Part shown: positions 26,413 to 35,230 of the stretch, piece after piece
Position numbering within the stretch: position 1 is the first letter of the stretch
Layout: the number at the start of each line of letters is the position of its first letter
DNA from: Amphimedon queenslandica
Lineage: Eukaryota; Porifera; Demospongiae; Haplosclerida; Niphatidae
Assembly: GCF_000090795.2 (NCBI RefSeq)
Contig: NW_003546372.1
Coordinates: forward strand, 146,997-210,996
DNA length: 64,000 nucleotides
Reading direction: 5' to 3'
Translations under genes and position numbers: made by a program
The notes under the pieces: model-generated
Told to the model about the DNA's origin: nothing
Seen by the model: the letters and a program-made list of their open reading frames with translations, nothing else
The model's database searches: none

Positions 26413-27729
26413 TCTAGCCATTTTTGATAAAATACTGGGTCTTTGCCCAAATTATTTTTCCATTTATTATATTTACCTATTCTAAGATCAAGCTCTTGTC
26501 TTGCCTCAACAGCATCAACCATCCTTTTATCCAACACAGTAAGATTAGTACAAGCTCTGGTTATAGACCTGAGGAGAGAGAGACAGAGGACTATGAGAGT
26601 AACAATATTAAATGTACCACTAACTAACTGGGGCGTTATTTCCGAAAACCTTGCTCTGTGAATTCGCAATCTTTGTCTTACTATATAAAAATTATTATAA
26701 TAAAAAAACGATTAACAATATATTCATTAGTTAATTAAATTACCTTCAAAACACACATCCACTATTTCCTGTGCTATGTCTTCTCCCTCCCTGTCTCCAT
26801 CGGTCCACAGTATAACATCCTGACATCCTCTTATCTCTCTTTGTATGGTTCTCTTTATTGGGATGAAATCAGGCTGGACACTCTTCTCTACTTGTGCATC
26901 AAACAACTTGATGGGTGCACAATTCTGCCTATAGTCATTTATTAATTGACAGCAGTTAGTTGTTAATAGAGGATATGCGTGCTAAGTATATTCATAACTT
27001 TTAAGTACCGTATATCCAACCCACACAGTAAATTGGCCGCCATGTTGGACGTCAAGTTTATTAAGAGTTCAATGGGGGAAAACACATTTTCTTGCCTTGC
27101 TACCTTCTTGAGGCCTTTTTCGGAAGCTTAGAAAGCATTCTTAGGATCTAATGGGGTCTAGTAGTCACCTGTTATTAAGAAATACAGAGCGGTTTCCTGG
27201 TACCAAGCCTTTTTCTACTGTTTCTCCATCGCTGCCAATAGAAAACTGATGTCCAACGAATTAATTTTTTTTCTTGAAAGTTATTACGGTATGCAATGAA
27301 TATACTTAGCACGCATATCCTCTATTAATAAGTATAGTTATTTATACCAGTTGCGATATATTTGAATAAAGTCCAGTTGCATTAGGTGACCGGATACTGA
27401 GGTCATTACCATTTGGTGCTCCTATTAATTAAATTATTAATTGAATTAATCATTTATTAAAATAACAATTAACATACTCTTCCCAAGATGTGGAGGTTGA
27501 ATTCATATATTTTATTAAATTTTGAAAATCCTTCACGCTGTAAAAAGAGAGAGAGGGGTGTTACATGTATCCACGACCACGTGTACAGTGTATTGTATAA
27601 TATATTTCTCACTCTCTGAAATCCCCTCCGTCCGGACATGACTTTTGCTAGCTCTTTGGCTGCGTCGTTTTTCTCTGCAACGTTTAAAATCTTTGGAAGG
27701 GAAGGTCTGGCGGCCATTTTGTGTTCCAC
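19679..27729 (-). CDS. TOP3A: DNA topoisomerase III alpha
   Basis: This type IA topoisomerase works with BLM and RMI to dissolve double Holliday junctions, and in mitochondria. The gene has many exons. Exon 1 is 27729-27613 ([18 protein letters not shown]), followed by [28 protein letters not shown] and the Toprim acidic motif DGDREGE near 26800. The active-site Tyr lies in [12 protein letters not shown], codon at 24338-24336. Further downstream are [30 protein letters not shown] near 23400 and the CxxC fingers. At the C-terminus are two GRF zinc fingers (CNCG...INKGRQFYKC, then [21 protein letters not shown]) and a final zinc knuckle ([14 protein letters not shown]). Introns carry several inverted-repeat elements. 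The [10 protein letters not shown] start lacks a clear mitochondrial presequence. Confidence 0.94.
20103..20285. mobile_element. MITE-like element, TACCGTAGGGGACC...GGTGTCCTACAGTA
   Basis: Terminal inverted repeats of about 40 bases (TTGAGGGCTGTAAATTTT against AAATTTACAGCCCTTGAA) enclose about 100 bases. It lies in a TOP3A intron. A sister copy is at 37026-37221. Confidence 0.85.
21152..21202. repeat. (ATA)n/(ATG)n microsatellite
   Basis: ATA triplets grade into GAT triplets inside a TOP3A intron. Confidence 0.9.
21290..21645 (-). repeat. Partial copies of the 150-185-base-unit repeat
   Basis: About two units in reverse orientation, marked by AAAGTTTGAGCTCATTCAGA and GAGAATTCTTCATTTG-type segments, lie in a TOP3A intron next to the element at 21650. 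Confidence 0.55.
21650..21840. mobile_element. MITE-like element, TACTGTATAGCAA...TTGCTATACCGTA
   Basis: The ends TACTGTATAGCAAAAAATTT and AAATTTCTTGCTATACCGTA are inverted repeats. It lies in a TOP3A intron. A partial relative starts near 41583. Confidence 0.75.
22932..23140. mobile_element. MITE-like element with near-perfect 26-base terminal inverted repeats
   Basis: TACCGTATAGCGGGATTTAT at the left is mirrored by ATAAATCCCGCTATACGGTA at the right. The 209-base element lies in a TOP3A intron; a TA target duplication fits. It has no coding potential. Confidence 0.88.
24809..24957. mobile_element. Degraded MITE-like element related to 482-690
   Basis: It shares internal segments with the SRP68 intron element (CATTGCCACATGGTGCAGTT against CATTGCCACGTGGTGCAGTC) and has decayed TACCATACG/GGTATA ends. 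Confidence 0.7.
25675..26350 (+). repeat. Copy of the 150-185-base-unit repeat, broken head plus about three units
   Basis: The head-like GGGTTTCCCCTACAGCATGC lies near 25675 and units run from about 25945 to 26350 in TOP3A introns, ending beside an AT tract. Confidence 0.6.
26361..26410. repeat. (AT)n microsatellite, about 50 bases
   Basis: A pure AT dinucleotide run in a TOP3A intron. Confidence 0.97.
26963..27328. mobile_element. 366-base inverted-repeat element in a TOP3A intron
   Basis: The 33-base arms at 26963-26995 and 27296-27328 are perfect reverse complements (starting TTAATAGAGGATATGCGTGC). Inside are TACCGTATATCC near 27007 and ATTACGGTATGC near 27283. It is probably a nested or distinct non-autonomous element. 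Confidence 0.82.
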
Positions 27730-27817
27730 GTTCTTCCACCTGCTAAATAGGCGTGACTAAAATTGCAAGTTTAGCCACACCCAGTTAAGGTGGAGCTGGT
27801 TCAATGTTTACTCTGTA
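27730..27817. promoter_or_regulatory. Bidirectional promoter between TOP3A and CD225-like gene 1
   Basis: An 88-base gap lies between divergent start codons. Confidence 0.5.
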
Positions 27818-28792
27818 ATGTCAGGTAAGGCTCTTTGGGTATTTATTTATTTATTTACAAAATATACAGGGATCAGTACAGACAATGGGTCACAGGATAG
27901 GACTAACAGCTCTTGTTCTAGCATAGAGAGAATAGAGGAAGAAGCGAGAAGAAACGAAACTACCAACAGATCTACACCAGCAAGTACTCAAAATAGAAGA
28001 GAAGCTCCTACAAGACAGGAAAGCACTCTTACACGGGGAACTCTTGATGTAACGACAAGACAGGCGAGTACTATTGGAAGGGACACTCGGGATACATCGT
28101 TTAATGATCCACGAGGAGCTGTCAGTGCTGATGGAGAAGATCAAGATCATGGTAACAGACGAAGACAGCAGCGAATCATTGACCCTGTTGATTATTCTAC
28201 ACCTCCTCCACCTTATCCTGGTTTACATCGGACACTATCAGCTCAAGAGAGAGCTGCCACAAGACGCCACGCTCCAGTTCATAATGTCTTGCAACATTCA
28301 TCAACAGTTCCTGTAATAGGTCGACATAGCAATCCAACAAGATTTAGATCTACAAATCCAAACTTAATACCATCAATTGTGAGACAATAATTGTTATTAT
28401 TATTCTTATTATTGATTTGTGTGTATAGTACCACCAAGAAGAAGATCCTAACGCAAGATATGCAAGGCAGATGACCACTTCATTGTGTTTATTGGTTACC
28501 TGTGTTGCAATCTGTAATATAGGATCATTATTTTTCACCATACCTGCTGTTTTGTGTGCTTGGAAGGTAGGTCTAATTGCTGCCACTCTAATTTATAATT
28601 TACATTATTTTTCTTCAGGCAGTCCAAGCTAGTATGAATGATCAGTATCGCAAAGCTGAGAAGAGGAGGAATATTTCAATACTGTTTTTTTGGATAGGAG
28701 TCGTCCAATTTGTTATTTTATTATTACTAATCTCTCTTATTGTAGCAATCTTTTTATTAATTGAGGATGGTGTATTATCTTTTAATGGTTAA
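27818..28792 (+). CDS. CD225/IFITM-type (dispanin) membrane protein 1
   Basis: The exons are 27818-27824, 27870-28378, 28429-28566 and 28619-28792, giving 275 residues, in phase. It has a long hydrophilic, Thr/Arg-rich cytoplasmic N-terminus with STPPPPYPG (PPxY-like). The hydrophobic re-entrant or membrane segment (LCLLVTCVAICNIGSLFFTI) is followed by PAVLCAWKAVQA, the basic loop NDQYRKAEKRRN, then a strong membrane span near the C-terminus. That order is the CD225 plan. An intron splits the domain right after the first hydrophobic segment (K|AVQA), as in its neighbours. CD225 members include vertebrate IFITMs, which restrict virus entry, and PRRT-type synaptic proteins. Which role applies here is unknown. 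Confidence 0.72.
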
Positions 28793-28804
28793 TCATTATT
28801 TTTA

Positions 28805-29161
28805 ACGACCTGGGGGCGTAGCCCCCAGGTCGTTCCTATAATTGATTTCACCGTCGCGCTATCTATCTATTATATTTATTTATTTGTATGTCCACACTTA
28901 CATTTCTTCTATACACGTTGTATTAGAGAAATAACAAGCCTTAGCAACCACCCGCCCACGCTCCTTTACATGAGTGGGTGTGGCCACGGCAAACAAAATG
29001 GCGGCTTACACATGGAACAAAGTTAAGAGCTTTCTAACAGCAAGAGAGCATAGGATACTGTCTAAAGACTTCTCTAGAAGCATTATAAGGTAGAGAGAGC
29101 CTCTATAAGTCTTAATAATGACCAAGTTGTACTTGCAAGGTGGTGAAATCAATTATAGGAA
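28805..29161. repeat. Inverted-repeat element with a perfect hairpin, between CD225-like genes 1 and 2
   Basis: A 13-base hairpin (ACGACCTGGGGGC, loop GTA, GCCCCCAGGTCGT) at 28805-28833 is followed by TTCCTATAATTGATTTCACC (28833-28852), whose exact reverse complement is at 29142-29161. It accounts for most of the 475-base spacer 28793-29267. Inside is ATG at 28998 followed by an open frame to a GT donor at 29090, resembling a first exon. Confidence 0.7.
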
Positions 29162-29267
29162 TATTTTTTACCCTGTTACGCTTGTTATTGATGGATCAAT
29201 GAATAATAATAAAGCTAGGCGTGGCTCATTATTGCTACAAAAAAGCAAAGACGCATTTTAACATAAA

Positions 29268-29897
29268 ATGGCATCAAGTGAAGCAAGCACTACAGTACCA
29301 CCCACTCCTAGTGCCCCAGCAGAGTTTGAACTTCAGCAGAGCCCACCTACTGGACAAGATGCAGCAGCAGTAGAGCTGCAACCACCTCCATATGAACCAA
29401 CTGCTGTGAGTGCTATTACAGCTCAACCAATAATAACCACTCAACAGCCATCAGCAGCTCCTAATGGGCAAATTCAAGAGATAGTAAGACAATGTGTACA
29501 AAATTACTATCATTTTTATTATTATTCATAGCACGATGATCCTAATTACAGAAGTCAAGAATACAATCCACAAATGGTGTGTTCGTTATGTGTGCTGGTG
29601 ACATGTCTCATTTGCTGCAACTTTTCATCGTTAATGTTTACAGTGCCTGCTGTAATATTCTCATGGAGAGTAAGTGCCAAGTCAATAAATATTATTATCA
29701 TTATTAATGATCTGTAGGCAGTACAAGCTGCTCAAGAAAATAAGTATCGTGATGCAGATCAGAGGAAGAATGTTGCTTATACATGTGTATTGCTAGCAAT
29801 GTTCCAGTTTTTCATTATGATTATACTACTGGCTATTGCTGCTGCAGTATTTACTTTAGTAGAAACTGATGTAATAGATATAAGTGCATCTGAGTGA
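29268..29897 (+). CDS. CD225/IFITM-type (dispanin) membrane protein 2
   Basis: The exons are 29268-29483, 29532-29669 and 29718-29897, giving 177 residues. The N-terminus is Pro/Gln/Ala-rich with LQPPPYEPT (PPxY). The first hydrophobic segment contains LVTCLICCNFSSLMFTVPAV, then W|RAVQAAQENKYRDADQRKN and a C-terminal span (FFIMIILLAIAAAVFTL). Its 138-base middle exon equals that of gene 1 in length and phase, so the two are tandem duplicates. Topology and a trafficking or membrane-remodelling role are inferred from the CD225 family. Confidence 0.75.
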
Positions 29898-29989
29898 AAT
29901 TTAAGTAGATATAAGCTCTAAATGAATTATGTTTACAAATTAAGGTGTGGCTCATTGTTGTTTGCTGTTGTCTGAAAGTGCAGCAATTA

Positions 29990-30021
29990 ATGGATAGTGC
30001 TCCTCCCTATGATCCTAATAT
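29990..30021 (+). CDS. CD225-like gene 3, 5' fragment cut by assembly gap
   Basis: ATG at 29990 opens MDSAPPYDPN, again a PPPY-type start like its neighbours, and runs into the unknown bases. The rest is presumably hidden in the gap, which is about the right size for this compact gene type. Confidence 0.5.
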
Positions 30022-30616
30022 NNNNNNNNNNNNNNNNNNNNNNNNNNNNNNNNNNNNNNNNNNNNNNNNNNNNNNNNNNNNNNNNNNNNNNNNNNNNNNN
30101 NNNNNNNNNNNNNNNNNNNNNNNNNNNNNNNNNNNNNNNNNNNNNNNNNNNNNNNNNNNNNNNNNNNNNNNNNNNNNNNNNNNNNNNNNNNNNNNNNNNN
30201 NNNNNNNNNNNNNNNNNNNNNNNNNNNNNNNNNNNNNNNNNNNNNNNNNNNNNNNNNNNNNNNNNNNNNNNNNNNNNNNNNNNNNNNNNNNNNNNNNNNN
30301 NNNNNNNNNNNNNNNNNNNNNNNNNNNNNNNNNNNNNNNNNNNNNNNNNNNNNNNNNNNNNNNNNNNNNNNNNNNNNNNNNNNNNNNNNNNNNNNNNNNN
30401 NNNNNNNNNNNNNNNNNNNNNNNNNNNNNNNNNNNNNNNNNNNNNNNNNNNNNNNNNNNNNNNNNNNNNNNNNNNNNNNNNNNNNNNNNNNNNNNNNNNN
30501 NNNNNNNNNNNNNNNNNNNNNNNNNNNNNNNNNNNNNNNNNNNNNNNNNNNNNNNNNNNNNNNNNNNNNNNNNNNNNNNNNNNNNNNNNNNNNNNNNNNN
30601 NNNNNNNNNNNNNNNN
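30022..30616. other. Assembly gap (595 N)
   Basis: A run of N. Open frames across it are artefacts. Confidence 1.
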
Positions 30617-30904
30617 TCAAATTCTCTTTGCTAAAAAAGCAATAAAATTATAGCATTTGCATAATATTCTCAATGGAGGTTGAATCAGTCTTAAGAGAAT
30701 TGCTAGTACATGATGTCATGATATACAGAAGACATGCAAACAGCATGAGAGAGTAACATAGACATGATAGATTTGTATGGATCATTGTATACCGGATAGA
30801 CGAAACAGGTGCTGTAAAAATTATACATTCCTGTGGTCTCATTCTAAGGACAACACAGACAGGGCTTCTGTATCAGTCAGCAATCCCGTTCTCTTTGCGA
30901 GGTA
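30617..30904. other. Spacer between the gap and CD225-like gene 4
   Basis: About 290 bases without a convincing exon. It probably holds the 3' untranslated part of gene 3 (AATAAAA near 30640) and the promoter of gene 4. Confidence 0.5.
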
Positions 30905-32784
30905 ATGGATCAAAACAATCAGGAGGAGCAGCAGCAGCAGGTTAGCGTACCATTGGTCTGTAATAATAAATACTTAACTGTATGGGCATTGTTTTGACCA
31001 CCTTGGTTAGAAATATGTAAACCAAACGGTTTATTAATTATTGTTTTATGAGATTGTAGCAATGCCTATACATCAATGTCCTTGTGGTGTTATTATTTAA
31101 AATTGTATGCTATGTAGGATGAAGTTGTTACTATTCCTGAATCACCACATGAGAAGACTCCTTTCTCAGATTCAGAGCCAAGACAGTTATCTCCTGCTCC
31201 TCTACCCCCACTCCGGCCTCCCCCACAGCAACGACCTCAATCAACATTTGAAGCTGGTAGTTCTGCAACATTACCTGCCCGACCTTTATCAGCTAGCGTT
31301 GACTACTCTACTGGAGATTTAATTTACGATAAATTACCAGAGACTCTCCCAAGACCTCCGAAATCTACTCCGGCTCCTTCCATGAAACCAGTAGTAAGAC
31401 TTGTGCACTGACTGTATTGAATTTGCATACAGTAATATTATTGCAAGAGCTTGTACATAGGAAGCCTATCTTTGAAATTCCTTGAATTAGACATTCATTC
31501 CAATAGCTTGAGCTTATTAGCGAGTAATTCAATATCATTGTTAAGTTTGACAACATGCTCTTTAAAGCTGCATATATTGTGCATCAATATAGTCATTATT
31601 ATAGTCTTTGTGCTGCCTATTAACACAACAGGATAATCTTATAAATGTACTGGAGCAAATGCTGAGATAGTATATCTATGAATAATGTTATATATCTATG
31701 AATAATGTTAAAAGGAGGATGTTATTACTAGTACTCCACCCTTTTAGATTGAAGAAAAGAATATGGCAGAGGTGAAACAAGAGGAGCCCGTTGAAGAAGT
31801 AGAGAAGAAACCACCACCAGCAGAAGAAGGGGAGGATGATTACCCCAGGGACTACAAGACGTGCACAATTATTACCATGATACTCTGTAGCCTCATACTA
31901 AACGTCTTCTCCTTTGCCTGTCTCGTCCCTGCCTATTATTATTCTTCTCAAGTAAGTTTTTGTCTAAGAGACTAGTTTTTATCCAATAGACACGAGGTCA
32001 CACGTGTGATTTGCCTTTTTCGTTTAGTTTGGCACCATTTTCTTGTAAATTGTGTAACATTTTGTCGATATGTAAAGAATTTCGTTATTTTTTCATTATA
32101 TGTATATACATGAGCAATAACATGTGTACAGCAATGCCACATACAAGTACACAACATTGGAAAAGAATGCATGGTACAGTACGATTAATTTTATTTATTT
32201 GTAAAACCGTTAGATCTCTATTGCAATGATATGAAATAGTAAAATTATAGTGCCACTATACCAAGAATGTATACTACTAGTAACCAATCATAACATTCTA
32301 TGAAATACTATGGGAAGAATTTCATTGTACTGAATATTTCATTGTACTAAATATTGATTTAAATTTGAAGTTTAGAATATTTTGTTTATTCATGCGTGTA
32401 ATTGAAAGCACTGTAGTTTGTGTAGTCATATTGAGTAAAAACAGTGTATTAAGGAACAAGGATAGGAACTGATAAATGAGAAGTGTATAATGTTTATAAT
32501 AAGTTATGAATGAAACTCTTTTGTAGTATTACATGTTAGATTGTATTTAAATTCTCAATAGTCTCAATGGAATTCTATAGCTCATAGCTGTATAGCTACC
32601 TGGTTACTTATTATTTCTTTGATAGGCTAAATTGAAGTATAAAGATGGAGAATTTGATGACGGGGTTAAATTGGCTAAGAGGTCCTTGGTACTTAACCTC
32701 ATCACAGTGATATGCACGTTTCTAGCCGTCTTGCTTATTTTTATCATAGTTATGGTAGCATTTGGTGCTGCAGGATTATTCTGA
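30905..32784 (+). CDS. CD225/IFITM-type (dispanin) membrane protein 4
   Basis: The exons are 30905-30940, 31118-31393, 31748-31951 and 32626-32784, giving 224 residues, in phase. It begins with a Gln/Glu-rich first exon, then a Pro-rich region (LPPLRPPPQQRP, LPRPPKSTPAP) and an acidic linker (EEGEDDYPRDYK). YPRDY is the typical entry to the CD225 domain. It continues with CSLILNVFSFACLVPAYYYS, an intron, the loop AKLKYKDGEFDDGVKLAKRS and the second span LITVICTFLAVLLIFII. Of the cluster this and gene 5 look most like textbook CD225. The 674-base last intron has no obvious gene. Confidence 0.82.
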
Positions 32785-33036
32785 GCTATAAAATGAATTA
32801 TCAGTGATTATTATTATTATTGATTATTGTCGCTCTCTTTTTATTAATTAACTAACATTGCATTTTCCGATCTTCAGTTTTTATCTTCTTTCCTTATCAG
32901 TTTGTGGTTACAATGGTTATTACAATAAAACAGTTTAATTAATTAATTTATATTGTGCCACGCCTCCCTAATTAATTAAATTGTTATTGAGTCGAGTATA
33001 ATTTAATACGCACACTCCCACTTCGTTTCTTCTTGA

Positions 33037-33766
33037 ATGGCTCGCGCTCCTCCAAACAGAGGATCATATATTCCTCTTTCCACTGCAAATCCAGAGCCAC
33101 CACCTGCTTACACTCCTGTAGATGCTTCCAGTAATTTTAATTCAGGGACCAACCCAAATCCTACGGCCCAACAGCAACAGCAATCATCAGTAAGTGCCCG
33201 CTGTCATGGTGAATATTGACAGCATTCTCAATCTGTTTCCTTGTAGAACGTAGTTGTTGTAAGCCAGCCAGGTGCTCAACGGATCCAACAGATTCAACAT
33301 ATCGCTCGTCCTAACGATTATCTTATACTAACGACGCTCCTATGTCTCTGCTGTCTGTTTCTTGGAAATTTTATAACTCTGGTCTGTCTATTCCCTGCTT
33401 TCATTCTAAGCCTAATTGTAAGTGTTGTACTTTTGACAGTTGTGTGAAATTTATGTATTAATTATTTTCTGCTGACCAAGTGAAAGTATAAAATTATGTT
33501 ATGTATACTATTTGTGGGTGCATGTGTGGCCAACTCCATTAATAATAGTTATAAATAAAATGATTTTTAGTTATTGTTGTTCCCACTGTGTATTTGTACA
33601 GGCTAGCAACTATAATGACCTCGGAGAGTATCGCTTTGCAAGAAAGTTTGGCTCGTCAGCTTGCACCTGTAACATAATTGCAGTGCTATTCACTGCAGTG
33701 GTGGTGCTCTTGGCAGCTGTTATAATTATTGTCATGATGTTTGTTTTGGGTCTTATATCAGTTTAA
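33037..33766 (+). CDS. CD225/IFITM-type (dispanin) membrane protein 5
   Basis: The exons are 33037-33189, 33247-33417 and 33602-33766, giving 162 residues. The N-terminus has PEPPPAYTPVD (PPxY) and a poly-Gln run. The CD225 core follows: RPNDYLILTTLLCLCCLFLG, LVCLFPAFILSLI, then after the intron ASNYNDLGEYRFARKFGSSA and a long C-terminal hydrophobic span (VLLAAVIIIVMMFVLGLI). Cys-rich membrane-proximal CLCC positions resemble palmitoylated IFITM sites. Confidence 0.83.
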
Positions 33767-33980
33767 TGTGAATTGTAACTAATGGAATCAACATTAATGG
33801 TTACCACTGTCAATAATAGTGTTATACATGGTTATTCTTGACATTTATTAATTTGGAATCATTTCTGACACACACATACATATACTAACACTACACAACG
33901 TTATGATTAAAATCTGTTCAGTTTATAATAATTTGATATTAAAATGACTGAGTGAATTGATTGATTATTTTTTTGAGGAG

Positions 33981-35130
33981 TTAATTGGTATTGGTTGCCA
34001 CGACTACCACAACTGGAATAACAATAGAGATAATTCCAATTCCGGTTACAATTGAACTGATATTTAAGATGAAGGCACACCTACTGTAGCTGTTTGCCAA
34101 ATTATATCGACCTTGTTTGTTGTAATGCTTTGACTACAAAAAGAAAGAATAGTCAGTATATAAAGTATTAAGTATTGTACATAATAATTGCTTACAAGAC
34201 AAGACGATAACAAAGCAGCAATACCACAAATCACTCCAAAAGGATTGACAAAAAGACATAAAAACATCACAATCACTGATATATGGAGATAACTAGATAT
34301 GGCTGCTTCCTCTTCTATACTAACCGGCTTATCAGATGCGGAAGAACACTCCTTACCGTGACTGCTAACCTGAATGTGTAGAAAATACTAAAAATTAATA
34401 TATTGCATTATTAGTATTTAGTAATAGTGTTAAAATTATGTAAAAAGATCTAGCCTTCATTAATGCATTAGTAGTAGCAATGTTAACATTTTTTATTTAT
34501 TTATTTATTTCAGAAATTTACAGTACACATTAATAGAGAGAAGCAGAGATTAGAAAAGAGAGTAAATAGCAGTACTGAGGGTAAAATTTTAAAACAAAAA
34601 TAATGTAAACTAGCCTTTTCATCTTCAGGAGCTGGTGTCACGATTATAGGTGGTGGCTTCATTACATGAGGACACAACAACAACTGAGAGTGGAGAGGAG
34701 GCTGAGACTGCTGTTGATGTAATTGGCTTGGATCCAATGGGAGTTCACTTGTTTCCAAATAGTCTCCAGGGGATGGTGGGGGAGCAGTTGGTAGCAGGAA
34801 TGATGATACAGGAGTGTTGCGATCCAGTGGTAACTGCACTTTGCTGCTGTCCTGTGAGCCAGTGCTGATATTAGAGCTACCTCCAGAGTGGATCTTATTA
34901 GGTGTGCTTAATAGCTGAGTAGACAATGGAGTATTGTGTTCACCCCCATTATCAGTGGGGGAGGAGAAGGTTCCTGTACACTTTGCTTCTTTCTTGTAAT
35001 AACTCAGTTTAGCGCTCAGTTCTTTGTGAAGAGCAACAACATCTGATACTTTTGGGGACAGAGAAGATCCACGGGTATAAATGGTAGAATTCTTTCCAGC
35101 CACTACACGACAGCTCTCAGGCGAAAGCAT
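33981..35130 (-). CDS. CD225/IFITM-type (dispanin) membrane protein 6, inverted
   Basis: The likely exons in transcript order are 35130-34576, 34369-34196 and 34133-33981, giving about 293 residues. It has a long Ser/Thr/Pro/Gln-rich N-terminus (DYLETSELPLDPSQ, MKPPPIIVTPAPEDE), then FLCLFVNPFGVICGIAALLS, an intron, SKHYNKQGRYNLANSYSRCA and a final span (TGIGIISIVIPVVVVVAT). The first junction is the weakest point: the donor at 34575 (phase 0) joins cleanly, but the nearer GT at 34610 would give a stop. It is the only member on the minus strand and is head-to-head with LIN54 across 100 bases. Confidence 0.7.
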
Positions 35131-35230
35131 CTCTCAGATTACCAGCCAAAACATGTGACCCGAGCAATTTGATTGGTCTATTATTAGATTAGGCATAAGG
35201 CCACACCCACCAATAGCGCGAAGGATAAAA
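35131..35230. promoter_or_regulatory. Bidirectional promoter between CD225-like 6 and LIN54
   Basis: 100 bases lie between divergent start codons. CCAATAGCG near 35210 is a CCAAT-type box about 20 bases upstream of the LIN54 ATG. Confidence 0.5.

Noticed and set aside
28805-28833. GC-rich hairpin as a bacterial-type terminator
   Set aside because: There is no following T-run and the setting is an animal intergenic repeat.
29945-30653. Open frames across the N run
   Set aside because: They consist almost wholly of unknown bases; only the first few codons before the gap carry information.
32011-32229. Open frame in the last intron of CD225-like gene 4
   Set aside because: No homology to the cluster, and it lies between two exons that join in phase.
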